A stretch of 64,000 nt of DNA from Aureibaculum luteum (lineage in GTDB: Bacteria > Bacteroidota > Bacteroidia > Flavobacteriales > Flavobacteriaceae): assembly GCF_003449015.1 (NCBI RefSeq), contig NZ_QRGD01000001.1:558001-622000 (forward strand). Reading direction: 5' to 3'. Position numbers and translations under genes: made by a program. Every line of letters begins with the position of its first letter. Position 1 is the first letter of the stretch. Below, in pieces: positions 17,139 through 27,080 of the stretch. Under the pieces are notes generated by a model. It was given only the letters and a program-made list of their open reading frames with translations. It searched no databases and was not told the DNA's origin.

Positions 17139-18109
17139 TAATCAAATGATTGTCCTTCTTGAGCAGCAATTTTTAACATTTCTTCAAACTCGTCAGGTGT
17201 TAAGTTACCATAATAGAAATTAATTGGATTGATCGGTTTTCCATTTTTATGCACTTCATAATGCAAATGTGGTCCTGAAGACCTACCTGTATTACCCACA
17301 AACCCAATAAGGTCACCACGTTTAACTTTTTGACCCTGTTTTACATTGTATTTACTTAAGTGAGCGTAAATTGTTTTATAACCATAACCATGGTCTATTT
17401 CTATATGCTCACCAAAACCAGAAGCTCTGTTATCTGCCCTATAAATTTTTCCATTTCCTGAGGCATAAATAGGCGTACCAGTAGGTGCCGTAAAATCCAT
17501 ACCCTTATGCATTTTTCTAGCCTTTGTAAATGGATCTGAACGCCATCCATAACCAGAAGCCATACGCGTTAAATCTTCATTATTAACCGGTTGAATTGCA
17601 GGAATTGAAGCCAATAATTTTTCCTTATCTTCAGCTAAATTTATTATTTCGTCTAAAGATTTTGATTGAATATAAAGTTGTTTTGAAAGAATATCCATTT
17701 TCTTACTTACATCAATTATCATTTCAGAATTTTCAAAACCCTCTAAAGATTTATACCTGTTCACCCCTCCAAATCCAGCTTTTCTTTGTTCATCTGGTAT
17801 TGGGTTCGCTTCAAAATACAACCTATAAATATCATTATCTCTATGTTGGATACCATCTAAAACATTTTCAATTTGAGCCATCTTCTTATCCAACAACCCG
17901 TAACGTAATTTTAAATTTTCTAATTCACGCTTTTGAGCTTTCTCTTTGGGAGATTCTACAAACTGGAAGGAAATAAACATAAAGATTAAGCCGAATGAAA
18001 TAGCACCTAAAAAAAACACTAGGAATTTTTTAAATTTATCGCGTTTACGTAACACTACTTTCTTATAAGATAGTGTATCAGAATCGTAATAATATTTTAC
18101 TTTAGCCAT
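17138..18109 (-). CDS. M23 family metallopeptidase (cell-wall endopeptidase)
   Basis: A 323-residue protein with a short cytoplasmic start, one membrane helix (residues 28-50, FLVFFLGAISFGLIFMFISF), a helical periplasmic stalk (55-180) and a C-terminal LytM/M23 domain. Zinc-binding motifs are complete: HKGMDFTAPTG (HxxxD) and HLHYEVHKNGKPINP (HxH). It should cleave peptidoglycan cross-links or act in cell-shape control at the inner membrane. The coiled stalk and intact active site fit the MepM/NlpD-like group. The first gene of the M23-MerR-lemA run, divergent from alaS. Confidence 0.92.
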   Translation of the reverse strand: MAKVKYYYDSDTLSYKKVVLRKRDKFKKFLVFFLGAISFGLIFMFISFQFVESPKEKAQKRELENLKLRYGLLDKKMAQIENVLDGIQHRDNDIYRLYFEANPIPDEQRKAGFGGVNRYKSLEGFENSEMIIDVSKKMDILSKQLYIQSKSLDEIINLAEDKEKLLASIPAIQPVNNEDLTRMASGYGWRSDPFTKARKMHKGMDFTAPTGTPIYASGNGKIYRADNRASGFGEHIEIDHGYGYKTIYAHLSKYNVKQGQKVKRGDLIGFVGNTGRSSGPHLHYEVHKNGKPINPINFYYGNLTPDEFEEMLKIAAQEGQSFD

Positions 18110-18123
18110 AGATTAAAATATGC

Positions 18124-18131
18124 TATTTTTG
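18124..18131 (+). promoter_or_regulatory. Possible -7 box of the alaS promoter
   Basis: TATTTTTG fits TAnnTTTG, about 100 bp before the alaS ATG. It lies in a short palindrome (GCTATTTTTGTAGC). No clear -33 box is seen. Confidence 0.35.
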
Positions 18132-18231
18132 TAGCATTTAAAATATACTTTAGAATTGCTTAACAAACAAAGTTACAAAATGTTTTGCAAATGAAAAGTA
18201 CTTAATTTTTTTAGTTTATAATCAGTACAAT

Positions 18232-20838
18232 ATGACTTCACAAAAAATCAGACAACAATTTTTAGATTTTTTTAAAGATAAACAACACAAAATAGTGCCA
18301 TCGGCTCCTTTAGTTTTAAAGAACGACCCTACATTAATGTTTAATAATGCAGGTATGGTTCCTTTTAAAGAATATTTTTTGGGTCAAAAAACGATAAAAA
18401 ATAAGCGTATTGCTGACACCCAAAAATGTTTACGTGTATCAGGTAAACATAACGACCTAGAAGAAGTTGGTATTGACACGTATCACCACACATTATTTGA
18501 AATGTTAGGCAATTGGAGTTTTGGTGATTATTTCAAAAAAGAAGCTATTGGTTGGGCTTGGGAGTTATTAACGGAAGTATATAAAATTGACAAAACAAAA
18601 TTATATGTCACCGTTTTTGAAGGAGACAAGCAAGATAATCTAGATTTTGATCAAGAAGCTTATGATTTTTGGAAAAGTCATATTGATGAAGATAGGATTA
18701 TTAATGGTAATAAAAAAGATAATTTTTGGGAAATGGGTGCTCAAGGGCCCTGTGGACCTTGCTCAGAAATACATGTTGATTTAAGAACTGAAGAAGAAAA
18801 AGCTAAAATTCCAGGTAAAGATTTAGTCAACAAAGATCACCCTCAAGTGGTTGAAATATGGAATCTAGTTTTTATGCAGTACAATAGAAAAGCAGATGGT
18901 TCCTTAGTCGATTTATCTGCAAAACATATTGATACTGGTATGGGGTTTGAACGTTTATGCATGGCATTACAAGGCGTAACCTCTAATTATGATACTGATG
19001 TTTTTACACCTTTAATTAGGGAAGTAGAAACCATTACAAATCACAATTACGGTAAAGACAACGAAACAGATATTGCTATAAGAGTAATTGTTGACCATGT
19101 ACGTGCTGTTGCTTTTTCAATCTCAGATGGCCAACTGCCGAGTAATACTGGTGCAGGTTATGTAATTAGACGTATTTTACGTAGAGCAATCCGATATGGA
19201 TTTACTTTTCTCGACCAAAAAGAACCGTTTATCTATAAGTTAACGAAAACCTTGTCTAAGCAAATGGGCGACGTATTTCCGGAAATAAAAAATCAAGAAG
19301 TCTTGATACACAATGTTATTAAAGAAGAAGAGCATTCTTTTTTACGAGCGTTAGACCAAGGGCTTTTATTGTTAGATAGGATTATAGATAATACCAAAGA
19401 CAAGAATATTTCTGGAGGAAAAGCATTCGAATTGTATGATACTTATGGCTTCCCTTTTGATTTAACACAACTTATTGCAAAAGAAAAAGGATATACAGTT
19501 GATGAAGAAGGGTTCAATGCCCATATGCAAAAACAAAAAGACCGTTCTAAGGCAGCTTCAGCTGTGGAAACTTCTGATTGGAATGTTTTAGTTGAAGACG
19601 AAGAAGAGGAATTTATTGGATATGACAGCTTGAATGCTAAGGTTAAAATTACCCAATATAGGAAAGTTACTACCAAAAAAGATGGCGAAATGTATCAATT
19701 GGTATTTAACATGACCCCTTTCTACCCAGAAGGTGGCGGTCAAGTTGGTGATAAAGGGCATCTTGAAATGAACAACGGCGACGTTATTTATGTTTTAGAC
19801 ACTAAAAAAGAGAACAATCTAATAGTTCATTACACGAAGCATTTACCAAAAAATACGACCGAAATATTTAATGCTGTAGTAAATAAAGAACAACGAAAAC
19901 TGTCAGCTAGTAATCATACTGCGACACATTTATTACACCAGGCATTACGGAAAGTATTAGGAAATCATGTTGAGCAAAAAGGGTCTTTAGTAAAACCTAA
20001 ATCATTACGTTTTGACTTTTCTCATTTTGCAAAAGTAGAACCTCAACAACTTCAAGAAATAGAAGATTTTGTAAATGCTCGTATTCGTGAAAATCTACCT
20101 TTGGTAGAAAAACGCAACATCCCAATTCAAGAAGCTATTGACGAAGGTGCCATGGCTTTATTTGGCGAAAAGTATGGTGATAGTGTTAGAGCTATTAGAT
20201 TCGGAAAATCTATTGAGTTATGCGGTGGTACTCACGTTCAGCACACTGGCGAAATCTGGTATTTTAAAATAAAATCTGAAAGTGCTGTTGCCGCTGGTAT
20301 TAGACGAATTGAAGCAATTACCAATGCTGCTGTTGGTGATTATTTTGTAGAGATAGATGAGAATTATGAAGCTATAAAACATGTTTTAAAAAACCCAAAA
20401 GAACCTGTAAAGGCTATAGAAAACTTACAAGAGGAAAACGCTAATTTGAAAAAACAAATTGAAGGTTTTTTAAAAGATAAAGCCTCCAATCTAAAAGATG
20501 AATTAAAAGATAAAGTTCAACAAATAAATGGTGTAAACTTTATAAGTGCGGAAGTGAGTTTAGATGCCAATAGTGTAAAAGATTTGGCCTTTCAGTTAGG
20601 AGGAGAAATTAAAGACTTATTCTTTATTACAGGATCTAATATTGATGGTAAAGCCATTTTAACTATTTATATTTCCAAAAACATTGCTAACGATAAGTTA
20701 CATGCCGGAAACATTGTACGTGACTTGGGTAAACTAATACAAGGTGGCGGTGGTGGTCAAGCTTTCTTTGCAACAGCTGGCGGTAAAAACCCCTCTGGAA
20801 TTAAAGAAGCATTAGAGAAAGCAAAAGGATATTTGTAA
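18232..20838 (+). CDS. alaS: Alanine-tRNA ligase
   Basis: An 868-residue class II aminoacyl-tRNA synthetase of normal length. The N-terminal catalytic core has [20 protein letters not shown] and [15 protein letters not shown]; the editing domain has the zinc-site motifs [17 protein letters not shown] and [15 protein letters not shown]; the C-terminal C-Ala domain ends with [20 protein letters not shown]. All essential motifs are intact. It is monocistronic between the divergent M23 gene and the GSCFA gene 189 bp downstream. Confidence 0.99.
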   Translation: MTSQKIRQQFLDFFKDKQHKIVPSAPLVLKNDPTLMFNNAGMVPFKEYFLGQKTIKNKRIADTQKCLRVSGKHNDLEEVGIDTYHHTLFEMLGNWSFGDYFKKEAIGWAWELLTEVYKIDKTKLYVTVFEGDKQDNLDFDQEAYDFWKSHIDEDRIINGNKKDNFWEMGAQGPCGPCSEIHVDLRTEEEKAKIPGKDLVNKDHPQVVEIWNLVFMQYNRKADGSLVDLSAKHIDTGMGFERLCMALQGVTSNYDTDVFTPLIREVETITNHNYGKDNETDIAIRVIVDHVRAVAFSISDGQLPSNTGAGYVIRRILRRAIRYGFTFLDQKEPFIYKLTKTLSKQMGDVFPEIKNQEVLIHNVIKEEEHSFLRALDQGLLLLDRIIDNTKDKNISGGKAFELYDTYGFPFDLTQLIAKEKGYTVDEEGFNAHMQKQKDRSKAASAVETSDWNVLVEDEEEEFIGYDSLNAKVKITQYRKVTTKKDGEMYQLVFNMTPFYPEGGGQVGDKGHLEMNNGDVIYVLDTKKENNLIVHYTKHLPKNTTEIFNAVVNKEQRKLSASNHTATHLLHQALRKVLGNHVEQKGSLVKPKSLRFDFSHFAKVEPQQLQEIEDFVNARIRENLPLVEKRNIPIQEAIDEGAMALFGEKYGDSVRAIRFGKSIELCGGTHVQHTGEIWYFKIKSESAVAAGIRRIEAITNAAVGDYFVEIDENYEAIKHVLKNPKEPVKAIENLQEENANLKKQIEGFLKDKASNLKDELKDKVQQINGVNFISAEVSLDANSVKDLAFQLGGEIKDLFFITGSNIDGKAILTIYISKNIANDKLHAGNIVRDLGKLIQGGGGGQAFFATAGGKNPSGIKEALEKAKGYL

Positions 20839-20888
20839 TTAAGTTGATGTATTTGCTAATCCTTAATTTGTTTAATTGATAAAATTAT

Positions 20889-20960
20889 CATTTCGATAAA
20901 GGAAAAGCCTATCAAAATCATGGTGACAATTCGTAATATTGCTTGTACCTCGGAATGACA
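20889..20960. repeat. Degenerate copy of the REP-like palindrome
   Basis: The right arm ACCTCGGAATGACA (20947-20960) shares 12-13 bases with the right arm at 16137-16161. The left arm ATCATTTCGATAAAGGA is strongly diverged. It lies in the 189-bp gap between alaS and the GSCFA gene. Confidence 0.5.
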
Positions 20961-21027
20961 AAGATTAATGGAATTTCCGTATTAGAAATATTCAAGGCAA
21001 TCTGTATTTTATTCTTAACACCAATCA

Positions 21028-21966
21028 ATGAAACTGAAAACGGAAATACCTATTAAAAAACAAAGTAACCCAATTACATATGATAGCAATATCATTCTAA
21101 TTGGCTCTTGTTTTTCTGATAATATTGGTGAGCAATTGAATTATTATAAGTTCAATACATCTGTAAACCCAAATGGTATTTTGTTTAATCCAGTTTCTAT
21201 TGAAAATACGATAAAAGCCGCGGTTAACAAACGAGTATACACCAAAGATGATCTTGTTTTTCATGATGGTTTATGGCATAGTTTTAACCACCATTCTAAG
21301 TTTTCAGAACCTACACCTGATGTATCAAAAAAAAACAAAAATGTATTCGATTTTTATGAGGCTCTCAAATCAGCGACTCATATATTTATTACACTTGGTA
21401 CAGCTTGGGCTTATCGACATTTAGAATCAAATACTATTGTGGCAAACTGTCATAAAATACCACAAGTAGCATTTAAAAAAGAGTTGCTAACCGTTGCTGA
21501 AATTGAAAAAAATTTGGTTTCAATACTTGAACTGGTAAAAACGGTAAATATAAAGGTTTCCGTAACCTTTACGGTAAGCCCTGTCCGTCATTTAAAGGAT
21601 GGATTTATTGAAAATCAGCAAAGCAAAGCTCATTTGTTGTCCGCCATTCACAACGTAATAAACAGCAACAATGTCGCCTATTTTCCAGCTTATGAAATAA
21701 TGATGGATGATTTACGTGATTATCGTTTTTACAAACAGGATATGGTGCATCCTAATAAATTGGCTATCAATTATATTTGGGAAAAATTTACCGATGTTTT
21801 TATGTCTGAGGACACTATTAAAATAATGTCTAAAGTAAATCAATTACAAAAAGATTTAGCACATAGACCTATACATCCACAAAGTGAAAGTCATCAAAAA
21901 TTTGTTGATGCTACTTCAAAGAAATTAAAAACCTTTAAAGAAAACCATCCAAATATTATTTTTTAA
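21028..21966 (+). CDS. GSCFA domain protein
   Basis: A 312-residue protein of the GSCFA family, named for the signature seen here as IILIGSCFSDNIGEQLN. Other conserved parts are NPNGILFNPVSI, HSKFSEPTP, ITLGTAWAYRHLES, VSPVRHLKDGF and the C-terminal HPNKLAINYIWEKF. The family is related to SGNH/GDSL hydrolases: the GSCF serine and the DMVHPN Asp/His are candidate catalytic residues (inference). No signal peptide is present. The substrate is unknown. The stop is one base from that of the convergent rhodanese gene. Confidence 0.9.
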   Translation: MKLKTEIPIKKQSNPITYDSNIILIGSCFSDNIGEQLNYYKFNTSVNPNGILFNPVSIENTIKAAVNKRVYTKDDLVFHDGLWHSFNHHSKFSEPTPDVSKKNKNVFDFYEALKSATHIFITLGTAWAYRHLESNTIVANCHKIPQVAFKKELLTVAEIEKNLVSILELVKTVNIKVSVTFTVSPVRHLKDGFIENQQSKAHLLSAIHNVINSNNVAYFPAYEIMMDDLRDYRFYKQDMVHPNKLAINYIWEKFTDVFMSEDTIKIMSKVNQLQKDLAHRPIHPQSESHQKFVDATSKKLKTFKENHPNIIF

Positions 21967-21967
21967 C

Positions 21968-22273
21968 CTACATGTGTTTGTCCACATTTTGCCAAGGACC
22001 ACCATTTATACAATCGATACCGTGTTCTTTTAAAATACTTTCGGCACTTCCGCTTCTTGCACCACTTCTACAACAAGTAATTACTGGTTTATTTAAGGCT
22101 TTAATTTCATCTATATGATTCTGAATAGTATCTAAAACAATGTTTTTTGAACCTTCAACATGACCTTCACTGTATTCTGCAACCGTTCTTACATCAATAA
22201 CCACTGCTCCTTTTTTAAGGTATTCTTCTATATTATTACTACCCCCTGATCCAAATAAATTAAATAATCCCAT
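21968..22273 (-). CDS. Rhodanese-like domain protein
   Basis: A 101-residue single rhodanese domain: KKGAVVIDVRTVAEYSEGHV, GSKNIVLDTI and the active-site loop TCCRSGARSGSAESILKEHG, where the second cysteine is at the expected catalytic position. It ends GGPWQNVDKHM. It may carry persulfide sulfur in the cytoplasm. No neighbouring sulfur-metabolism gene narrows the role. Confidence 0.92.
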   Translation of the reverse strand: MGLFNLFGSGGSNNIEEYLKKGAVVIDVRTVAEYSEGHVEGSKNIVLDTIQNHIDEIKALNKPVITCCRSGARSGSAESILKEHGIDCINGGPWQNVDKHM

Positions 22274-22396
22274 ATTTCTATTTTTAAGTTTAAGATTGCA
22301 AATGTAAGTATAAAATTGATTTACATACTGTAACTCTTGTTACCAAAGTGATTAAAGTAATCAATTAAAATCTTGCATAATTTTCTTTAATAACAA

Positions 22397-22425
22397 AATA
22401 AATCCCGCTCAAGGCGGGATTTATT
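22397..22425 (-). terminator. Terminator of glnN
   Basis: A 12-bp perfect stem AATAAATCCCGC / GCGGGATTTATT with a 5-nt loop, just downstream of glnN on the minus strand. The T-run on that strand is short and interrupted. Confidence 0.8.
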
Positions 22426-22446
22426 GTACTAATTCTATTTAATTTT

Positions 22447-24630
22447 TTAACGTGTAAAAAGCATTTCTCTATACTTAGTTAAGGTCCAAAGTTCATCATC
22501 AATCATAATTTCTAATTTATCACAATGGTATCTAATATCGTCGAAATAAGGCTTAACCTTATTACAATAAGCATCAGCAGCTTTTTGACCTTCCAATTTA
22601 TTAGCCTTCTTACGTTCTTCAATCATTGCATTAATTTTCGAGTTAATTTCCGATATATGCTCTGAAATTTCTCTAATAAGTTTAATTTGCTCACCAGCTT
22701 CTTTTTTATAGTCCTGTTCAAAGATCTCTTTTAATCCTTTTACATTTTCTATTAACATGTTTTGATATTTTACAGCTGTTGGTATTACATGATTTCTAGC
22801 AATATCACCCAACACTCTGCCTTCAATTTGAATATGCATTGTATATTCTTCCAATTCTATTTCATGCCTTGCCTCTACTTCTACCTTACTCATTACCTCC
22901 ATTTCTTCATATAAAGCTAAAGTTTTTTTAGATATTTGAGCTTTTAAAGCTTCTGGCGTAGTTTTATTATTACTTAGACCCCTTTTCTTAGCTTCTTTTT
23001 CCCATTCTGCACCGTAACCATTTCCTTCAAATAAAACTTTCTTAGAAGATTTAATGTATTCTCTTAACACATTAAATATTGCTTCGTCTTTCTTTAAATC
23101 TTTCTTTTTAATTAAAGCGTCAACTTCTATTTTAAAATCTTTTAATTGCTTGGCAACAATAGTATTTAAAACAGTCATTGGTATCGCACAATTTGCCGTA
23201 GACCCCACCGCTCTAAATTCAAATTTATTACCTGTAAAAGCAAAAGGAGAAGTTCTATTTCTATCTGTATTATCTAACAATACATCAGGAATTTTACCAA
23301 CTACATTCAATTTTAAATCTGTTTTTTCTTCAGGAGAAAGCTTACCATTAGTAACCCCTTCTAATTCTTGTAATACTTTGGTCAATTGCTCACCAATAAA
23401 AACCGATATAATAGCAGGTGGTGCTTCATTTGCACCTAACCTGTGGTCATTACTTGCAGAAGCAATTGTTGCTCTTAACAATTCTTCATTATCATAAACC
23501 GCTTTTATGGTATTGATAAAGAAGGTTAAAAATTGTAGGTTACTCATTGGTGTTTTACCTGGTCCTAATAAGTTAATACCAGTATCTGTAGAAAGTGACC
23601 AGTTATTATGTTTACCTGACCCATTTACACCTGCAAAAGGCTTTTCATGAAAAAGTACTTTAAAATTGTGACGAGAGGCAACCTTACCCATTACATCCAT
23701 TAATAAGGAATTATGATCTACTGCTAAATTAGACTCTTCATAAATAGGTGCCAATTCAAATTGATTTGGGGCAACTTCGTTATGACGTGTTTTAACGGGT
23801 ATACCCAACAACATACATTCTGTTTCCAAATCGCGCATATAGTTTAATGCCCTCGTAGGAATTGATCCAAAATAATGATCATCTAATTGTTGACCTTTAG
23901 CAGGAGAATGACCTAATAAGGTACGGCCTGTTAATATAATATCAGGTCTTGATGCTGCTAATGCTTTATCAATTAAAAAGTATTCTTGTTCCCATCCTAA
24001 AGAAGCAGTTACTTTTTTTACATTTTTATCAAAATACTTACAAACTGCAGTAGCTGATTTATCAATTGCTTGTAATGCTCTTAGTAATGGTGTTTTATTA
24101 TCTAAAGCCTCACCTGTATAGGCAACAAATATAGTAGGAATAGACAATGTTGTTCCAAAGATAAATGCAGGAGAAGTTGGATCCCAAGCAGTATATCCTC
24201 TTGCTTCAAAAGTGTTTCTAATTCCCCCATTCGGAAAACTAGATGCATCTGGCTCTTGTTGAACTAATTCAGAACCTCCAAATTTTTCAACTGCTAAACC
24301 GTTACCTATAGTTTCAAAAAAGGCATCATGTTTTTCAGCGGTACCTCCAGTTAATGGTTGAAACCAATGTGTATAATGAGTTACTCCTTTAGACAAAGCC
24401 CAATCTTTCATAGAAGAAGCTACTTGATCAGCAATCTTTCTATCTATTTTTGTACCATCTTGGATAGCACTCATAACACCTTGATAGGCTTCTTTAGTTA
24501 AATACTGACGCATTGTACTTTCATTAAATACATTTTCGCCAAATAACTCAGAGCGTTTTATACTTTCGTCAACCTCAACAGGTTTTCTATTTAAAGCTTC
24601 TTTTAAAGCATGAAATCTTAATACTGCCAT
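22447..24630 (-). CDS. glnN: Glutamine synthetase type III
   Basis: A 727-residue type III glutamine synthetase, making glutamine from glutamate, ammonia and ATP. The length (about 720-730) and motifs identify the class: YTHWFQPLTGGTAEKHDAFF, LGWEQEYFLID, APNQFELAPIYEESNLAVDH, HEKPFAGVNGSGKHNNWSLS and RTSPFAFTGNKFEFRAVGST. It is divergent from the second, smaller glutamine synthetase, and both presumably share control from the 233-bp region between them. A TAATTTTG box (24661-24654, minus strand) is a candidate -7 element 24 bp upstream of the start. Confidence 0.97.
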   Translation of the reverse strand: MAVLRFHALKEALNRKPVEVDESIKRSELFGENVFNESTMRQYLTKEAYQGVMSAIQDGTKIDRKIADQVASSMKDWALSKGVTHYTHWFQPLTGGTAEKHDAFFETIGNGLAVEKFGGSELVQQEPDASSFPNGGIRNTFEARGYTAWDPTSPAFIFGTTLSIPTIFVAYTGEALDNKTPLLRALQAIDKSATAVCKYFDKNVKKVTASLGWEQEYFLIDKALAASRPDIILTGRTLLGHSPAKGQQLDDHYFGSIPTRALNYMRDLETECMLLGIPVKTRHNEVAPNQFELAPIYEESNLAVDHNSLLMDVMGKVASRHNFKVLFHEKPFAGVNGSGKHNNWSLSTDTGINLLGPGKTPMSNLQFLTFFINTIKAVYDNEELLRATIASASNDHRLGANEAPPAIISVFIGEQLTKVLQELEGVTNGKLSPEEKTDLKLNVVGKIPDVLLDNTDRNRTSPFAFTGNKFEFRAVGSTANCAIPMTVLNTIVAKQLKDFKIEVDALIKKKDLKKDEAIFNVLREYIKSSKKVLFEGNGYGAEWEKEAKKRGLSNNKTTPEALKAQISKKTLALYEEMEVMSKVEVEARHEIELEEYTMHIQIEGRVLGDIARNHVIPTAVKYQNMLIENVKGLKEIFEQDYKKEAGEQIKLIREISEHISEINSKINAMIEERKKANKLEGQKAADAYCNKVKPYFDDIRYHCDKLEIMIDDELWTLTKYREMLFTR

Positions 24631-24653
24631 AATTTATAATTATTTAGTTTAAA

Positions 24654-24828
24654 CAAAATTAGCGATTTTCAATGAAACTTATTATAAATATTTCTCAATT
24701 TTATAGGGTTTTTTTTATATATTTTTAACCTACCCCCCTAAATAAATCGGGGTATCTGTAAAAATATAGTATTAATGTCGATTTTCAATCCTCAAATTTC
24801 CATAGTACTTTATAAATATTTATTTTTG
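24654..24828. promoter_or_regulatory. Divergent glnN / GSII promoter region with a GC-rich dyad
   Basis: A minus-strand -7 box TAATTTTG (24661-24654) faces glnN and a plus-strand TATTTTTG (24821-24828) faces the GSII gene. Between them, TACCCC (24731-24736) and GGGGTA (24749-24754) form an inverted repeat with a 12-nt spacer in otherwise very AT-rich DNA. It could be a regulator-binding site for nitrogen control; that is inference from position. Confidence 0.45.
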
Positions 24829-24863
24829 TCTGAATATTTTAAAACTTAAAATACTTATAAATT

Positions 24864-25880
24864 ATGGCTAAAATAAAATTAGAATACATTTGGTTGGATG
24901 GATACTTCCCAACACAAAACATGAGAAGTAAAACCAAAGTAGAAGAACATGAAAATTTCAAAGGAACTGTTGAAGAAATAGGAAATTGGTCTTTTGATGG
25001 TTCATCTACTAAACAAGCTTCAGGTGGATCATCTGACTGTATTTTAAAGCCAATTGCAATTTACCCAGACCCAACACGTATTAATGGTTATTTAGTAATG
25101 AATGAGGTTATGAACGCTGATGGAACTCCACATGAATCTAACGCACGTGCTACAATTGAAGATGACGATAATGATTTCTGGTTCGGATTTGAACAAGAAT
25201 ACTTTATAATGAATACAAATACTGGATTACCATTAGGTTTTCCAAGAGGTGGTTACCCTGCTCCGCAAGGAATGTACTACTGTTCAGTTGGTGGATTACA
25301 TACTCACGGACGTGATATAGTTGAAGAGCATGCTGATTTATGTATTGAAGCTGGCTTAAACTTTGAAGGTATTAACCAAGAAGTTGCCTCTGGACAATGG
25401 GAATATCAATTATTTGCAAAAGGAGCTAAGAAAGCAGGAGATGAAATCTGGGTTTCTAGATATCTACTAGATCGTTTAACTGAAGGTCGCGGAATGTACA
25501 TCGAGTACCATCCAAAACCACTAGGAGATACTGACTGGAATGGATCTGGAATGCACGCTAATTTTTCTAATACAATCTTAAGAACTTGTGGTTCTAAAGA
25601 TAAATATATTGAAATATGTGAGGCTTTCCGCCCACTAGTAAAAGAACATATTTCTATTTATGGAGAATTTAATGATCAACGTTTAACTGGTAAGCATGAG
25701 ACAGCTTCAATCAATGATTTCTCTTGGGGAGTTTCAGATAGAGGTGCGTCTATACGTATTCCAATTATCGTTGTAGAAAATGGATACAAAGGATGGTTAG
25801 AAGACCGTCGTCCATCTTCAAACTCTGACCCATACAAAGTTGCTGCAAGAATTATTGAAACAGTTAAACCCATAAAATAA
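24864..25880 (+). CDS. glnA: Glutamine synthetase, GSII (eukaryotic-like) type
   Basis: A 338-residue glutamine synthetase with the short beta-grasp plus catalytic arrangement of GSII enzymes. The N-terminus (KLEYIWLDGYFPTQNMRSKT) and the motifs NWSFDGSSTKQASGGSSDC, FWFGFEQEYFIM, GLNFEGINQEVASGQWEYQL, GSGMHANFSN and NDFSWGVSDRGASIRIP match it. It is about half the length of the divergent GlnN. Having both classes together suggests use under different nitrogen conditions, but the sequence does not show which is dominant. Confidence 0.95.
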   Translation: MAKIKLEYIWLDGYFPTQNMRSKTKVEEHENFKGTVEEIGNWSFDGSSTKQASGGSSDCILKPIAIYPDPTRINGYLVMNEVMNADGTPHESNARATIEDDDNDFWFGFEQEYFIMNTNTGLPLGFPRGGYPAPQGMYYCSVGGLHTHGRDIVEEHADLCIEAGLNFEGINQEVASGQWEYQLFAKGAKKAGDEIWVSRYLLDRLTEGRGMYIEYHPKPLGDTDWNGSGMHANFSNTILRTCGSKDKYIEICEAFRPLVKEHISIYGEFNDQRLTGKHETASINDFSWGVSDRGASIRIPIIVVENGYKGWLEDRRPSSNSDPYKVAARIIETVKPIK

Positions 25881-25900
25881 TTTTTCTAACTTTTAATATT

Positions 25901-25930
25901 AAAAAAACACCGCAATTGCGGTGTTTTTTT
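25901..25930. terminator. Bidirectional terminator after the GSII gene
   Basis: A perfect 13-bp stem AAAAAAACACCGC / GCGGTGTTTTTTT around AATT, between the convergent GSII and exchanger genes. Confidence 0.93.
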
Positions 25931-25984
25931 ATTTAAATATATGTTTATATCTCAGATAACATCACTCCAAAATAAGAATTATTT

Positions 25985-26938
25985 TTAGGATGCAGCAAAG
26001 GAAAGGTAAATAAAAGTTAGATATACAAATAAAAGTATCAAGCCTTTATATCTAGAAATTTCCAATTTTTTAGGCATAAATACTAAGGGTAATAACAACA
26101 CTGCGATAGCTAACATCCAAATAATATCATTCGATAAAAGTGCCGTATCATTAACATGTATTGGTGTAATTATTGCTGTTAAGCCCAACACAGATGCTAT
26201 ATTAAAAATATTAGAACCAATTAAATTACCTATCGAAATTGCTTTTTCTTTACGAAGAGCTGCTATTACTGAAGCTGCTAATTCAGGAACACTCGTACCT
26301 AAAGCTACCATACTAACTCCTATTACTCGTTCACTTACGCCCAATTTTGTTGCAATATCAACAGCTCCTTTCACTAACAATTCTGATCCAAAATACAATG
26401 CCGTACCTCCAATGATTAGCCATACTATAATTTTAAATCCCGATGTTTCACTAAGTGATTCATCAACCTCTTCAACAGCTACATTTTTATTATCCTTTCT
26501 TGATAATCTAATCATGAAATAAATAAAAGCTATTAATGAAACGAACAAAATTCCACCTTCAACCTGGGTTAAAACATTATCATTTATTAGAAAAAAGTAA
26601 AGTGCCAATGATGAAATAACCATCATTGGCCAATTCATTTTATAAAAATCTTTATCGACCGTTAAAGGAGAAATAATTGCAGTTATACCTAAAACCAAAG
26701 CTATATTAGCAATATTAGAACCGACCACATTACTCAAAGACAGATCTGGATGACCATCTAAGGCAGCCTGTAAACTAACCAATAATTCTGGTGCAGATGT
26801 AGCAAAAGAAACCACGGTCATACCAATAACTAATTTGGAGAGCTTCAATTTAAATGAAAGTCCTACTGAAGATCTTACCAGAAACTCACCACCAATTACT
26901 AATAATATTAATCCTGCTATTAAATAAAAAATGCTCAT
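25985..26938 (-). CDS. Calcium/sodium antiporter (CaCA family)
   Basis: A 317-residue inner-membrane exchanger with about ten helices in two inverted halves. Each half has the alpha-repeat signature of Na/Ca exchangers: VVSFATSAPELLVSLQAAL with NVVGSNIANIALVLG, and MVALGTSVPELAASVIAAL with NLIGSNIFNIASVLG. The paired acidic residues in the repeats bind the cation. An acidic loop (about 150-165) separates the halves. It resembles YrbG/CaxA. It is divergent from the BlaI-type regulator gene with no evident functional tie. Confidence 0.93.
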   Translation of the reverse strand: MSIFYLIAGLILLVIGGEFLVRSSVGLSFKLKLSKLVIGMTVVSFATSAPELLVSLQAALDGHPDLSLSNVVGSNIANIALVLGITAIISPLTVDKDFYKMNWPMMVISSLALYFFLINDNVLTQVEGGILFVSLIAFIYFMIRLSRKDNKNVAVEEVDESLSETSGFKIIVWLIIGGTALYFGSELLVKGAVDIATKLGVSERVIGVSMVALGTSVPELAASVIAALRKEKAISIGNLIGSNIFNIASVLGLTAIITPIHVNDTALLSNDIIWMLAIAVLLLPLVFMPKKLEISRYKGLILLFVYLTFIYLSFAAS

Positions 26939-27030
26939 AGATATTGTTTCCGCAAATATACTATTTGATTTGATAATTTAAGTTGAATAATTTATACCTA
27001 GTTAAATATTTCTTAAAATAACTACTTTTA

Positions 27031-27063
27031 TAGTTGATTAACTAAAACAATAGTTTAAGTTTG
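27031..27063 (+). promoter_or_regulatory. Promoter and candidate operator of the BlaI-M56 pair
   Basis: A -7 box TAAGTTTG lies at 27056-27063. Just upstream is the palindrome TAGTTGATTAACTA (27031-27044), and TAGTT recurs at 27051-27055, so AACTA/TAGTT half-sites span the region from the -33 to the -7 position. BlaI/MecI repressors bind promoter dyads of this kind; autorepression is inferred. Confidence 0.45.
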
Positions 27064-27080
27064 TAGAAATATTTAGTTAA

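Noticed and set aside
24631-24863. Sigma-54 promoter for the glutamine synthetases
   Set aside because: No TGGCAC-N5-TTGC-like sequence is seen; TAnnTTTG boxes explain both starts better.
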